A stretch of DNA of 64,000 nt from Tsukamurella ocularis (GCF_024807615.1 NZ_JANUCJ010000003.1:620001-684000); one strand, 5' to 3'. Positions 34,888 through 44,257 are shown, counted from the first letter of the stretch. The notes: a model not told the origin generated them from the letters alone. Program-made: numbers and translations.

Positions 34888-35806
34888 CGCGCGGCAGGTC
34901 GGTTCCGGTCACCTCGGCAGCGTACTTCCACAGCTTCGCGGCGACGTCGGCGTCCCGCATCCGTGCGTTCTTCTTGGTCACGCCCGGCGCGCCGACGAGG
35001 CCGAATCGCCCTTGGGGGCCGTAGTACTCGCCGTTACGGGCCTGCGGGTCGCTCGCGGCGAGCAGCAGCGGCTCAGCGCCCTGCTCGGCCTGCTGCGAGG
35101 GCAGGAAACGGCCGGCGAAGCGGGTGACCACGGACTCGCGCTCACTGCCCGCACCGAGGCTCGCGCCCGCGGTCTGCAGGTTGGTCTGGGTGTAGCCGGG
35201 GTGCGCGGCGTTGCTGAGCAGGCCCCAGCCGCGGCGCTCGCTCTCGGCGGCGAGATGGTTCGCCATGAGCAGATCGGCGAGCTTCGACTGGCCGTAGGCG
35301 CGGGTCGGGGAGTACTTGCGTTGCGACTGCGGATCGTCGAAGTCGATGCGGCCGAAGTTGGCGACGCCGGAGCTCATCGTCGTGACCCGAGGCGCCGCGG
35401 AGTGGAGCAGCACGGGCAGCAGAAGGTTGGTGAGCGCGAACGGCCCGAGGAAGTTCGAGCCGAACTGCAGCTCGAAGCCGTCGGCGGTCTCGAAGCGCTC
35501 GGGCGGGGTCATCACGCCCGCGTTGTTGACGAGGACGTCGACCGCGACACCGTCGGCGACGATGCCGTCGGCGAAGGCCCGCACGGACGCCAGGTCCGCG
35601 AGGTCGAGGCGCCGGACCGCGAGGTCGGCGCCGGGCACCTGCGCGAGGATCTCCCGCCGCGCGGCCTCCCCCTTCTCCGGCGTGCGAACCGCCATGATCA
35701 CGGTCGCGCGCGCCGCTGCAAGCCGCTTCGCCGCCTCCTTGCCGGTTCCGCTGTTCGATCCGGTGACCACGAAGGTCTTTCCCGACTGATCGCTGACCTG
35801 GTACAT
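34871..35806 (-). CDS. SDR family oxidoreductase (retinol-dehydrogenase-like)
   Basis: A 311-residue classical SDR. ATG 35806 is fixed by AAGGAG seven bases upstream; longer frames are untranslated leader. Motifs: [10 protein letters not shown] (cofactor), [21 protein letters not shown] with the catalytic Ser and [11 protein letters not shown] with Tyr-x3-Lys. Similar to the SDR at 31089 in layout. The TetR gene overlaps its 3' end. Its promoter region contains two palindromic operator-like sites, so expression is likely repressed until a ligand is present. Substrate unknown. Confidence 0.9.
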   Translation of the reverse strand: MYQVSDQSGKTFVVTGSNSGTGKEAAKRLAAARATVIMAVRTPEKGEAARREILAQVPGADLAVRRLDLADLASVRAFADGIVADGVAVDVLVNNAGVMTPPERFETADGFELQFGSNFLGPFALTNLLLPVLLHSAAPRVTTMSSGVANFGRIDFDDPQSQRKYSPTRAYGQSKLADLLMANHLAAESERRGWGLLSNAAHPGYTQTNLQTAGASLGAGSERESVVTRFAGRFLPSQQAEQGAEPLLLAASDPQARNGEYYGPQGRFGLVGAPGVTKKNARMRDADVAAKLWKYAAEVTGTDLPRDAARA

Positions 35807-35823
35807 CCCGTACTCCTTCGATT

Positions 35824-35841
35824 CAACTAACTGGTTAGTTG
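35824..35841. promoter_or_regulatory. Operator 1 of the SDR-tetR unit
   Basis: CAACTAAC-TG-GTTAGTTG: 8-bp arms that are exact reverse complements around a 2-bp centre, 18 bp upstream of the SDR start codon. It shares the AACTA core with the second site at 35871-35886. Most likely the binding site of the TetR protein encoded at 34294-34887. Confidence 0.65.
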
Positions 35842-35870
35842 AAAGAGTAGGGCCGATCTCACCAACTGTC

Positions 35871-35886
35871 AACCAACTAGTTAGTT
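35871..35886. promoter_or_regulatory. Operator 2 of the SDR-tetR unit
   Basis: AACCAACTAGTTAGTT is a 16-bp palindrome with 14 symmetric positions, 47 bp from the centre of operator 1. It overlaps the nei2 stop codon, so the control region of the SDR reaches into the upstream gene. Confidence 0.5.
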
Positions 35887-36672
35887 AGAGCGTTGGGGCT
35901 GGCATCTCGAGCACCACCAGATCGCCCGTTCCGCCGCGCCCGGACCGCCGAGGGAGCCCGCGACGATCGCCGTCCCACAGCGCAGGCAGGGGCGCCGCGC
36001 GCGGTCGTAGACGAAGGCGCGCATGCCGTTCCGGTCGACGCCCGTCGTCACCCGGCGCGTGCGCCCGAGGTTGGCCCGCAGCAGCCGTGCGGCACCGTCG
36101 GCCCAGGCGAGTGGATCGCCGCACTCCCCGACCGGCGTCGCCGGGTGCGCGCCACGCAGGAAGCAGAGCTCGTTCCGGTAGACGTTGCCCACCCCTGCCA
36201 AGTTCCGCTGGTCCAGCAACGCCAGTCCGACGGGGCGCTCCGGCTGGGCCGCGAGGTTCGTCGCGGCGCGGCCGGCGTCCCAGTCGGGGCCCAGCGGATC
36301 GGGCCCGAGGTGGGCGAGGGCACCGTCGGCCTCGGCAGTCGTGAGGATCTCGAGCGTCCCGAGGGAGAAGCCGACCACCTGCGCCCCGCCGACGGCGAGC
36401 ACCGCGCGGGCGGTGTGCGCGGGGCGGCGCCAGCGCTCGCCGGGGCGGTACACGTGCCACTCGCCCTCCATCTTCAGGTGACTGTGGATCACGGCGTTCC
36501 CGGCGACGATCAGGAGGTGCTTGCCGCGCGCGGCGACGGCGTCGACGGTGCGACCCGTCAGGTCGACGGTGGCGTACCGCGGCACGCGGATGTCGCAGGC
36601 GGTGAGAACCTTCCCCGCGAGCACCGGCCGCAGCCGCGCGGCCAGGTTGTGGACGGTGTCGCCCTCGGGCAC
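35881..36672 (-). CDS. nei2: Fpg/Nei family DNA glycosylase, endonuclease VIII-like
   Basis: A 263-residue base-excision repair glycosylase. After Met removal the catalytic N-terminus is Pro-Glu-Gly-Asp (PEGDTVHN), a Nei-like rather than Fpg-like start. H2TH domain: [21 protein letters not shown]-terminal zinc finger: CLRCGTAIV...WWCSRCQ (four Cys). Start GTG 36672. The set matches mycobacterial Nei2. It removes oxidised pyrimidines. The downstream hydrolase-nei2 pair is on one strand, 3 bp apart. The last codons overlap a TetR-type operator of the SDR gene. Confidence 0.9.
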   Translation of the reverse strand: MPEGDTVHNLAARLRPVLAGKVLTACDIRVPRYATVDLTGRTVDAVAARGKHLLIVAGNAVIHSHLKMEGEWHVYRPGERWRRPAHTARAVLAVGGAQVVGFSLGTLEILTTAEADGALAHLGPDPLGPDWDAGRAATNLAAQPERPVGLALLDQRNLAGVGNVYRNELCFLRGAHPATPVGECGDPLAWADGAARLLRANLGRTRRVTTGVDRNGMRAFVYDRARRPCLRCGTAIVAGSLGGPGAAERAIWWCSRCQPQRSN

Positions 36673-36675
36673 CGG

Positions 36676-37446
36676 TCAGTCCAGTCCGGAGAGGAACGCC
36701 TCGACGGCGCCGCGGTACACGCCTGGAGCGTCGTCGTGGACGAGGTGGCCGGCACCGTCGACCTTGAGGTACCGCAGGTCGGGACCCGCGTAGGAGCGGA
36801 CCATGCGCTCGCCCACCCCGGGCGGCACGACGGTGAACTCGGCCTCGACGAGCAGGGTGGGCGCCTGCACGGCCCGCCACTGCGGCCAGTGATCGCGCGG
36901 GCCCCAGTGGTCGGCGATGGCGCGGAAGACGTCGAGTTCGCCGTGCAGCGCGCCGTCGTCGAAGGCCTCGTAGAAGTAGCGCCCGGCGACCGGCCCGAAC
37001 AGCGCCTCGCACTCGGCCTGCGAGGCGAAGCGCTCGGGCCAGCTGGCGAACCACGGCGCCCAGGTGTCGGTGGACTGCCCGGTGAACTCGGGCGACATGT
37101 CCTCGATGACGAGGGCCCGCACGAGCTCGGGATACTCGGCGGCGGTGCACCAGGCGTGGAGGCCGCCCATGGAGTGACCGATCAGCGTCGCCGGGCCCTG
37201 GTCGAGGCAGGTGAGGATCTCGGCGACGTCGGCGACGAAGCGTTCGGTACTGATGTCGTCCGGCGGCACGGGAAAGCCGGGGCCGCGGTGGAACTCGGCG
37301 TCGAAGGTGAAGACGCGGCCGTAGCGCCGCAGCCACGGGATCTGCCTGCGCCAGGTGCGGCCGCGCCCCATCAGGCCGTGCAGCAGCACGATCGGTCCAG
37401 CACCCTCGCGGCCACCCCAATCTCTCAGGCCCACACACTCATCCAC
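36676..37446 (-). CDS. Alpha/beta hydrolase (Rv3591c-like)
   Basis: An approximately 256-residue hydrolase. Start is GTG 37446 (MDECVGLRDWGG) or TTG 37455; I favour the GTG for its spacing to an AGG. Nucleophile Ser in IGHSMGG (near residue 100), His in GAGHLVHDDAP near the end; the oxyanion region is LLHGLMGRGRTW. It is divergent from mhuD by about 40 bp, as the hydrolase Rv3591c is from mhuD Rv3592 in M. tuberculosis, and lies 3 bp upstream of nei2. Substrate unknown. Confidence 0.88.
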   Translation of the reverse strand: MDECVGLRDWGGREGAGPIVLLHGLMGRGRTWRRQIPWLRRYGRVFTFDAEFHRGPGFPVPPDDISTERFVADVAEILTCLDQGPATLIGHSMGGLHAWCTAAEYPELVRALVIEDMSPEFTGQSTDTWAPWFASWPERFASQAECEALFGPVAGRYFYEAFDDGALHGELDVFRAIADHWGPRDHWPQWRAVQAPTLLVEAEFTVVPPGVGERMVRSYAGPDLRYLKVDGAGHLVHDDAPGVYRGAVEAFLSGLD

Positions 37447-37487
37447 GCGGCCCAACCTACCGGGTCGGGCGGCGGTATCGTCGGGTC

Positions 37488-37823
37488 ATGTCGGTAGTGA
37501 AGATCAACGCCATCCACATCCCCGAGGGCGCGGGCCCCGAGCTCGAGAAGCGGTTCGCCCAGCGCGCGCACGCGGTCGAGAATTCGCCCGGCTTCCTAGG
37601 CTTCCAACTGCTGCGTCCGGTGAAGGGCGAGGACCGGTACTTCGTCGTCACGCAGTGGGAGTCCGAGGAGGATTTCGCCGCCTGGCGCGACGGGCCCGCC
37701 CGACAGGCCCACGCCGGCGAGCGCAGCCCCGATGGTGGGGAGGGCCGCAAGCCCGTCGCCTCGGGCGCCGACCTGCTCGAATTCGAGGTCGTCCTCGACG
37801 TCGCCGGCAAGGCCGCCCAGTAG
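37488..37823 (+). CDS. mhuD: Heme-degrading monooxygenase MhuD
   Basis: A 111-residue ABM-fold heme oxygenase that breaks heme to mycobilin and iron in mycobacteria. The heme-site residues line up exactly: Asn7, Trp66 and His75, as in the M. tuberculosis enzyme (Rv3592). VKINAI, AHAVENSPGFLGFQLLRPVK and SGADLLEFEVVLDV are near-identical family segments. The loop after His75 (ERSPDGGEGRKPVA) is longer by several residues than in M. tuberculosis. No heme-uptake genes are adjacent; the divergent hydrolase is the conserved neighbour. Confidence 0.95.
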   Translation: MSVVKINAIHIPEGAGPELEKRFAQRAHAVENSPGFLGFQLLRPVKGEDRYFVVTQWESEEDFAAWRDGPARQAHAGERSPDGGEGRKPVASGADLLEFEVVLDVAGKAAQ

Positions 37824-37860
37824 CGCCGTCCTGCCTGAGCGGAAGGCTCTGCCCGTCCGC

Positions 37861-38763
37861 CTACACCGATCGCTCGCGTCGCAGCGGAACGTCGTACCGT
37901 TCCTTGATCAGATCCAGGTGCACCCAGCTCACGAGTCGCGTCACCTCGTCCAGCTCGCGGATCCGATCGAGTTTGCGTGCCAGTTCGCCGCCGGACGTCG
38001 CGAGCACGGTCGCCACCAGATCGAAGCGCCCCAGGGTTCGCGCCGCGAAATCGACGCCCACCAGTCCGAGCAGGTGATCGACGACGGTATCGCCCGCACC
38101 GCTCACGTTGATCCCGATACCCGCGGCGATCTCGGCGGTTTGCAGTTGCCGATTGAGCACCGGAGCGATCCGCACCACCTCGTCACCGATGAGCGAGAGC
38201 ACCCGAGCCCGTGCCGCACTCGGCGAAAGCCCGGTGGCATCCGCGAGCGCCCGGAAGGACATCCGGCCGTCGTCCTGCAACAGGGTCATCAACTCCTCAT
38301 CGAGCGCGTCCACCCTGCGATCGGGCGCCAGCGGGCGTCCGGTCATGAACGTCCCACGTAGCACCTCCAGATAGCCGAGAGCGTCTACCACCCGCACTCC
38401 TCGCACCCGACGGATCGCGGCCGCGGCATCCGCTAGCTGCGCCTGGTCCGGCAGGCGCAGCTCCGCGACCACCTGGTGCTCCCCGCTCGTCACCGAGACG
38501 AACGCGACGCCGGGCACCTCCGCGATGGACCGCGCCGCCGGGCCCACGGCACCGTGGACCACGACGGCGAGGTGCGCGTACGCAGTCACTCCGAGGTGGT
38601 CCGGATGAACCGCGGCGACCACACGCAGGACTCCGTCGTGCACGAGCGCATCGAGCCGCGAGCGCACCGCTCGGCGCGGGTGATACGTGGCGGCGGCGAG
38701 TTCCGCGATGGAGGCCCGGGGCGATCCCCGGAGATGCTCGATCAACGCGTCGTCGAGATTCAT
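37861..38763 (-). CDS. Lrp/AsnC-family regulator with two AsnC units
   Basis: A 300-residue protein, twice the usual Lrp length. Two HTH-AsnC units are visible: residues about 5-60 (DDALIEHLRGSPRASIAELA) and about 150-200 (LDEELMTLLQDDGRMSFRALADATGLSPSAARARV), each followed by a RAM-like ligand domain. ATG 38763. It is divergent from the amidohydrolase-transporter pair, which it probably controls. Double-Lrp regulators are common in actinobacteria near amine or amino-acid utilisation genes. The 3' end is 38 bp from mhuD, convergent. Confidence 0.88.
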   Translation of the reverse strand: MNLDDALIEHLRGSPRASIAELAAATYHPRRAVRSRLDALVHDGVLRVVAAVHPDHLGVTAYAHLAVVVHGAVGPAARSIAEVPGVAFVSVTSGEHQVVAELRLPDQAQLADAAAAIRRVRGVRVVDALGYLEVLRGTFMTGRPLAPDRRVDALDEELMTLLQDDGRMSFRALADATGLSPSAARARVLSLIGDEVVRIAPVLNRQLQTAEIAAGIGINVSGAGDTVVDHLLGLVGVDFAARTLGRFDLVATVLATSGGELARKLDRIRELDEVTRLVSWVHLDLIKERYDVPLRRERSV

Positions 38764-38977
38764 CGTCACCGAGGCCCTTTCACTCCGTGAATTCGTTAGC
38801 GATCGATTACCCACAGTTCGACTGTCAATATCGCACCTCAGGCCCCGAACTCACCGCATATGAGCGGAATCTCGCCCATATCGATCGAACGAGAACACTG
38901 TTTGCACATTGAATGGTTGATGTGATCCAGGTCATGTCCTACGGTCCCTCTACACCACGACCGAGAGATCGAGAGCC

Positions 38978-40645
38978 ATGCGCACCTTGAACCACCTCGA
39001 ACAATCACCACTCGACGAGCGGGTCCTCCTGCTCCGGCCCGATTCGGTCCGTACCCTCGATAGGGCGGTCCCGACCGCGGACGCGATCCTCGTGGTGGGC
39101 CCCCGGATCGCTGCCGTCGGCACCGTCGATGAGTGCCGGCATCGCGCCGGCGAGCTAGGGCGATCCAGAGTCGAGGAGGTGCGACTCGACGGGGTCCTCC
39201 TCCCCGGCTTCGTCGACCCCCACGCGCATCCCCTGATGTTCGGCCAGATGCTCAGCTGGGTCGACTGCGGCCCGGAGCACGCCGCCGATATCCCTGGCAT
39301 CGTCGCACTCCTCCGCCGCGCTGCCAACGATGTTCCGGCGCAGCAGCCGATCCGCGGGTACGGCTACGAGCATCGAAATCTCGTCGAGGGCCGGCATCCG
39401 CACCGTACCGAGCTCGATGCCGTGGCCACGGATCGCGAGGTGTACGTGATGAACGCCAGCGGGCACGGCGGAGTGGTGAACACGTTCACGCTCGAACGCG
39501 CGGGTATCACCCGGGACGCAGCCGACCCTCCGGGAGGCCACTTCTTCCGCGACGCGAACGGCGACCTCACCGGCGAGCTGTCCGACGCCGCCTGCGACAT
39601 CCTCACCGGCGTGCACGGAGTGAAAGTCGGGCACCACGGCCCCAACTTTCATCTGGAGGACGCCGCGGAGGAGCACGTTCGCCAGCTGGGCGTAGCGCAG
39701 GACCGGTTCCGAGCCGCCGGCGTCACCACCATCGGCGACGCACAGGTCAGCCGTCGCGAGTTCGACATGTACCTTCGGCTCGCCGAGGAGGGACGGCTCC
39801 GGACCCGAATCTCGATGTATCTCCTGTCGCATCTGTTGGACGACGCCATCGACATGGGGCTGCATGGCGCGTTCGGCAACGCCATGCTGTCGTTCGCGGG
39901 CATCAAGTTGTACGCCGACGGCACTCTCGGCGGCTGGACCGCGTACTTCCCCGACGGCTATGTCGGCGATCCGTGCCGCACGGGGCAGCTCTATCACGAG
40001 CCCGAGGAGTACGCGGCGCTCATCGCCCGAGCACACGCCGTCGGACTGCAGACCGCCACCCACGCCCAGTCACCCACGGCCATCGGCATGGTGATCGACG
40101 CCATTCGCGCCGCCCAGACGTCGGCGCCGCGTCCGGACGCGAGGCACCGAATCGAGCACTGTGGACTCCCGACTCCCGATCAGATCGCCGCGATGGCGCG
40201 GTGGGGAATTCGCCCGGTGAATCAGACGCAGCACTACCTCAATTGGGGCGAAGGTGTGACGGACGCGATCGGAACTCCGGGCGAGCGGTTCAACCCGCTC
40301 GGCGAGTTCGTCGCTGCCGGCGTCCCGGTCACCCTCAGCTCCGATGCTCCCGTCGCCGAACCGAATCCGTTGGAAGCGATTCAGACGGCAGTGACGCGCC
40401 GGACACGCCGAGGCCATCGACTCGGAGGCGACAAACTGCTCATCGACGCCGAGACCGCCCTCCGCGCGCACACGCTCGGCGGCGCCGAGGTATTGGGCCG
40501 CGAGACCGAACTCGGATCGATCATCGCCGGCAAGCGGGCCGACCTCGTACTACTCTCATCCGATCCCCTGTCCGTTGCACCCGAAGACATCTCGTCCATC
40601 GACGTCACCGCCACGTGGCTCGACGGACTCCCCGAACACCGATGA
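38978..40645 (+). CDS. Amidohydrolase (YtcJ-like, amidohydrolase_3)
   Basis: A 555-residue metal-dependent hydrolase. The beta-barrel metal site is seen as FVDPHAHP (His-x-His, residues about 78-80), a metal Lys in AGIKLYADGTLGGW, then THAQSP and RIEHCGLP His ligands and the Asp in SSDAPVAEPNP. YtcJ-like enzymes cleave amide or formamide-type bonds. Codon use is a little less GC-rich than the flanks. Its stop overlaps the MFS start (ATGA), so substrate uptake and hydrolysis are tightly linked. The Lrp regulator is divergent. Confidence 0.9.
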   Translation: MRTLNHLEQSPLDERVLLLRPDSVRTLDRAVPTADAILVVGPRIAAVGTVDECRHRAGELGRSRVEEVRLDGVLLPGFVDPHAHPLMFGQMLSWVDCGPEHAADIPGIVALLRRAANDVPAQQPIRGYGYEHRNLVEGRHPHRTELDAVATDREVYVMNASGHGGVVNTFTLERAGITRDAADPPGGHFFRDANGDLTGELSDAACDILTGVHGVKVGHHGPNFHLEDAAEEHVRQLGVAQDRFRAAGVTTIGDAQVSRREFDMYLRLAEEGRLRTRISMYLLSHLLDDAIDMGLHGAFGNAMLSFAGIKLYADGTLGGWTAYFPDGYVGDPCRTGQLYHEPEEYAALIARAHAVGLQTATHAQSPTAIGMVIDAIRAAQTSAPRPDARHRIEHCGLPTPDQIAAMARWGIRPVNQTQHYLNWGEGVTDAIGTPGERFNPLGEFVAAGVPVTLSSDAPVAEPNPLEAIQTAVTRRTRRGHRLGGDKLLIDAETALRAHTLGGAEVLGRETELGSIIAGKRADLVLLSSDPLSVAPEDISSIDVTATWLDGLPEHR

Positions 40646-42012
40646 CCCTCCCCGAAACGAACGGAATTCCCATGGCTGCACCTGACGTCGCCCGCGCCAG
40701 AAGGGCGGGCACCGCCGCATTCGTCGGAACCACCATCGAGTGGTACGACTTCTACGTCTACGCGACGGCGGCGAGCCTCGTCTTCGACAAGGTCTTCTTC
40801 CCGGAGGCCGACCGCCTCACTGCCGTCGCCGCCTCTTTCGCCACCTTCGCAGTCGGATTCTTCGCCCGACCTCTTGGCGGAATCGTGTTCGGCCACATCG
40901 GAGATCGGATGGGTCGCAAGTCCGCTCTCGTCATCACCCTGACCATGATGGGTACGGCGACCTTCCTCGTGGGCTGTCTCCCCGGATTCAGTTCCATCGG
41001 CACTTGGGCGCCCGTGCTGCTGGTGCTCCTACGTTTCATCCAAGGCATCGCGGTGGGCGGAGAGTGGGGTGGTGCCGTCCTCATGGCAGTCGAGCACGCC
41101 CCCGCCGATAAACGCACCTTCTACGGAGCCTTCGCACAAGCGGGCAATCCCGCCGGCGCACTACTGGCCACCGGACTGTTCGCACTACTGACTCTCAACG
41201 GCAATGAGTTCGTCGAGAGCTGGGGATGGCGTATCCCATTCTTCTTCTCCGCCCTACTGATCGTCGTGGGCTTCGTCGTCCGTATGCGGGTCGAGGAGTC
41301 TCCCGTGTTCGCCGAGATCGCAGTCCAGGCCGACTCCGCGGCATCGGCCTCACACGCCCCGTTGATGATCGCGCTACGTACCAACTGGCGCACCATCCTG
41401 CTCGGCGCCTGCGTGCTCCCCGTCGCGATCGGTGGCTACTACCTCACCACCACCTTCGCCACCGCGTACGCGACCGATCCATCGGTAGGGGTCGCGGAGC
41501 ACACGGTGCTCACCGCGCTCTCCGTGGCGGCATTCGTCGAGTTGGCGGTGACGCTGGGTGCCGGCTGGCTCGCGGACAAGGTGGGTCGGATCAGGGTGGT
41601 GATGGCGGGTCTGGCCGGGGTGGCGCTCCTCGCCGCTCCCCAGTTCCTCGTGTTCGGTTGGGGCTCGACCTTCCTGATCTTCGTGTTCATCATTCTCATG
41701 AGACTGGCGATGACAGCCACCTACGGCCCGATCGCGACCGTGCTGGCACAGATGTTCAGGCCCGACGCCCGGTACACCAGCATCTCGCTGGCGTACCAGC
41801 TCTCCGGTGCCGTATTCGGCGGCCTGTCACCGCTCGTTTCCACGCTGCTCTGGAAGTGGACTGGAAGTATCTGGCCCGTGATCGGTCTACTGATCGGGAT
41901 GTGTGCCCTCAGTGCCTGGTGCCTGCGGCGGGTGCCGCAGTACGACGATGTCGAGTCACCGGAATTCGACGGATCACCGGCCGCCGCGCCGGATCGCGCG
42001 AACGGGCGCTAG
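40642..42012 (+). CDS. MFS transporter, metabolite:H+ symporter (MHS) family
   Basis: A 456-residue, 12-helix symporter. TTIEWYDFYVYATAASLVF is the diagnostic MHS opening, followed by FFARPLGGIVFGHIGDRMGRK (motif A) and GGEWGGAVLMAVEHAP. ATG 40642 overlaps the amidohydrolase stop; an internal ATG at 40672 is possible. MHS proteins import organic acids, shikimate, proline or betaine. The coupling suggests that it imports the amidohydrolase substrate. Its stop (TAG) and that of the convergent flavin reductase share CTAG at 42009-42012. Confidence 0.9.
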   Translation: MTLPETNGIPMAAPDVARARRAGTAAFVGTTIEWYDFYVYATAASLVFDKVFFPEADRLTAVAASFATFAVGFFARPLGGIVFGHIGDRMGRKSALVITLTMMGTATFLVGCLPGFSSIGTWAPVLLVLLRFIQGIAVGGEWGGAVLMAVEHAPADKRTFYGAFAQAGNPAGALLATGLFALLTLNGNEFVESWGWRIPFFFSALLIVVGFVVRMRVEESPVFAEIAVQADSAASASHAPLMIALRTNWRTILLGACVLPVAIGGYYLTTTFATAYATDPSVGVAEHTVLTALSVAAFVELAVTLGAGWLADKVGRIRVVMAGLAGVALLAAPQFLVFGWGSTFLIFVFIILMRLAMTATYGPIATVLAQMFRPDARYTSISLAYQLSGAVFGGLSPLVSTLLWKWTGSIWPVIGLLIGMCALSAWCLRRVPQYDDVESPEFDGSPAAAPDRANGR

Positions 42013-42560
42013 AGCCAGGCGCCGGAGTCCCAGGTGAGGAAGGACTCGAGGCTGGCCGCGGGGTGCTGCTGCGGGTGGTTCGTGGAAAGGTATGCGCCGC
42101 GGTAGAACAGCAGCGGCTTCGCGTCATCGACATCGCCGAGGTGGTGCACCCGGCCGATCGCGATATGGTGATCTCCCCCGTCGAGCACGTTCTCCAGCGT
42201 GCAGTCCATCCACGTCAGCGAGCCGTCGATCGTCGGGTTTCCGAGCGGTGAGGGCGTCCACTGCAGGCCCTCGAACTTGTCGTCCACCGACCGCCCGAAC
42301 GCGGCGCTCACCGCCTCCTGCTCCTGCCCCAGCACGGAGACGGCGAACTTCCCGGAGGCCTCGATGTGCTTCCACGTCCGCGACGTCTTCATCGGGCAGA
42401 ACAGCACCAGCGGCGGATCCAGCGACAACGCGGCGAACGACTGGCAGGCGAAGCCGACCGGCTTCTCCTCGGCGTTGGACGTCGCAATGATCGTGACGCC
42501 GGTGCAGAACTGCCCCATCACATGTCGGAACGTGCGCTGGTCGAATCCGGCCTCGGTCAT
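42009..42560 (-). CDS. Flavin reductase family protein (HsaB-like)
   Basis: A 183-residue FMN/FAD reductase supplying reduced flavin to a two-component monooxygenase. Strong family segments: GQFCTGVTIIATS, FACQSFAALSLDPPLVLFCP, DGGDHHIAIGRVHHL and KPLLFYRGAY, which resemble HsaB, the reductase of the cholesterol-ring hydroxylase in mycobacteria and rhodococci. The oxygenase partner and other cholesterol genes are not in this window, so the substrate pathway is open. Start ATG 42560. Confidence 0.88.
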   Translation of the reverse strand: MTEAGFDQRTFRHVMGQFCTGVTIIATSNAEEKPVGFACQSFAALSLDPPLVLFCPMKTSRTWKHIEASGKFAVSVLGQEQEAVSAAFGRSVDDKFEGLQWTPSPLGNPTIDGSLTWMDCTLENVLDGGDHHIAIGRVHHLGDVDDAKPLLFYRGAYLSTNHPQQHPAASLESFLTWDSGAWL

Positions 42561-42862
42561 GCTGCCAACCTACTCCCGCCGTTTCCGGCGGGGCGCGCCA
42601 CTCCACCGCCCGGCACGCCCCGCGGCCGGGTCCACCGAGCCTGCGCACGGCCGACGCCCCGCGCCACCGATCCGCTCGGCGTGATCCTTACCCGCGGCGG
42701 CCGAGAACGATCGCCCGCGTCACCGGCGCGTCCGGCGCGGACGAATCCCCCCACCTGCTCCTCGGTCAGCGCCCACCGTGCGTCGCACCTCGACGGGGCC
42801 GGACGCCCGCGGATTCTCCACGCCGCCGCGGCTCCCCTCGCCCGACGGACGAGGCACTGGCG
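42561..42862. other. 302-bp gap without a supported gene
   Basis: Between the flavin reductase start and the next minus-strand stop. It holds a 7-bp perfect hairpin, CCCGCCG-TTTC-CGGCGGG (42575-42592), 15 bp before the flavin reductase ATG, and otherwise low-information GC-rich sequence. Small frames present here lack Shine-Dalgarno sites and family character. Confidence 0.6.
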
Positions 42863-43321
42863 TCACTCCTCCGGCACGGGAAAGACCTCGCACAGGACGG
42901 CTCCGAGGAGCGCCGCGACCATCGCGACCGCCGCCGCCCGGTCGTGGACCAATGGGACGGGAATCACGCTCGCGGCGATCCCCGCGATCAGCGGGATGGC
43001 CGCCCTACGCAGCGCGCGGTCAGGCGGGTCCGTGCCGAGACACCAGATCAGGGTCGCAAGGGCCATGAGACACGACATCCCGATCCCCATGGCAGCATCG
43101 CGCCACCCCCAGTGCCCGCCCGCACCCGGTTGGTGCGGACCGATCGTTACCGCTAACAGGATCACGAGCATCACCAGCGCCAGGCCCGCCGCGTAGCAGA
43201 TCGCGATCGTTGGCAGCCGCGACGGCCGGCGGCAATGCAGAACCGTGGCGGCGACGAACAGGACCACGCCCACGAGGAACAGGGACCCACCGAGGTCGTC
43301 CTCGTCGACGACGATCCCCAT
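42863..43321 (-). CDS. Hypothetical membrane protein, four TM helices
   Basis: About 152 residues. Start uncertain: ATG 43321 (MGIVVDEDDLGGSLFLVG), GTG 43333 or TTG 43339. Four hydrophobic stretches are visible (about residues 13-30, 41-60, 80-97, 108-125 and a weaker one at the end). Charged residues lie in the loops as expected for a small integral membrane protein. I do not recognise a family. Coding character is moderate. It is divergent from the potassium channel gene. Confidence 0.6.
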   Translation of the reverse strand: MGIVVDEDDLGGSLFLVGVVLFVAATVLHCRRPSRLPTIAICYAAGLALVMLVILLAVTIGPHQPGAGGHWGWRDAAMGIGMSCLMALATLIWCLGTDPPDRALRRAAIPLIAGIAASVIPVPLVHDRAAAVAMVAALLGAVLCEVFPVPEE

Positions 43322-43507
43322 CGTGGCGAGCACGGTCAAACGATGCGAGAGCCAGCAGCACCCGCGACGCCCATCGTCGCACGACCCAGTGCATCGCCAC
43401 CCCCACCTGGAACGTCAGATACCGATGCGACACTATTGCATACTGCACGGATTGCCACGCGCGCAGTTCCCCAGCGGAGATGGACCTGATCGGAGTACCT
43501 TTCGCCG

Positions 43508-44257
43508 GTGACCCGCAGGCAACTCTGGGAGCGCCGGACGAATCCACTGATGATCGCCCTGGCGCTGGCCTTCCTCGCCGTCTACGCCGTGCAGGTCCTC
43601 GACGTGGCGCCGAGTCCACTGATGCGCCACCTCGTGGACTGGACCGACATCGCCATCTGGGCGGCCTTCGTCGTCGACTACGCGATCCGGGTGCGGCTGT
43701 CGACGGACCGCTGGCGGTTCGTGCGGACGCACCCGATCGATCTGCTCGCGATCGCGCTGCCGCCCTTCCGCCCGCTCCGGGCACTCCGTGCCGCGCCGCT
43801 CCTCCTCGGCGGCCTGCACCGATCGCGGCTCACCCGTGCGCGCCTGGCGGTCTTCGTGGGCACCACGTCCGTCCTGGTCGTCTTCCTCTGCAGCATGGCC
43901 TTCCTCGACGCCGAGCGCGGCGCCCCGGACACCAAGGTCACCGGCTACGGGGACGCCCTGTGGTGGGCGGCCGTCACCGTCACCACCGTCGGCTACGGCG
44001 ACATCTACCCGGTGACCACCGAGGGCCGCTTAGTGGCCTTGCTGCTCATGGTCGTCGGTATAGGCCTCATCAGCTTCGTGATCGGCACCGCGACCAGCTG
44101 GGTCGTCGACCAACTCAAGGCCGTCGACGCCAGCGCCCGCCGCACCGATCGGGAGGTCGATGAGCTCACCGCCGAGGTCCGCGCTCTGCGCGAGGAGATC
44201 GGGCGGCTCAGCGACGGCACCGTCGAGAACGCGAGGAGCCGCCACCCCGAAGGGTGA
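43508..44257 (+). CDS. Voltage-gated-like potassium channel
   Basis: A 249-residue channel subunit. TTVGYGD selectivity filter near residue 160; pore helix DALWWAAVTVTT before it; S5 (VFVGTTSVLVVFLCSMAFL) and S6 (LLLMVVGIGLISFVIGTATSW) on either side. An S1-S4-like region precedes it, with a weak S4 (FRPLRALRAAPLLLGG) of few Arg, so gating may be weakly voltage-dependent. The C-terminus (about 205-240) is a coiled coil that would assemble the tetramer. GTG start at 43508. The stop codon lies inside a terminator hairpin shared with clpC1. Confidence 0.88.
   Translation: MTRRQLWERRTNPLMIALALAFLAVYAVQVLDVAPSPLMRHLVDWTDIAIWAAFVVDYAIRVRLSTDRWRFVRTHPIDLLAIALPPFRPLRALRAAPLLLGGLHRSRLTRARLAVFVGTTSVLVVFLCSMAFLDAERGAPDTKVTGYGDALWWAAVTVTTVGYGDIYPVTTEGRLVALLLMVVGIGLISFVIGTATSWVVDQLKAVDASARRTDREVDELTAEVRALREEIGRLSDGTVENARSRHPEG

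Noticed and set aside
42557-42754. 65-codon minus-strand frame upstream of the flavin reductase
   Set aside because: Gly/Arg-rich with no Shine-Dalgarno or recognisable motif; it overlaps the start of the flavin reductase in another frame.
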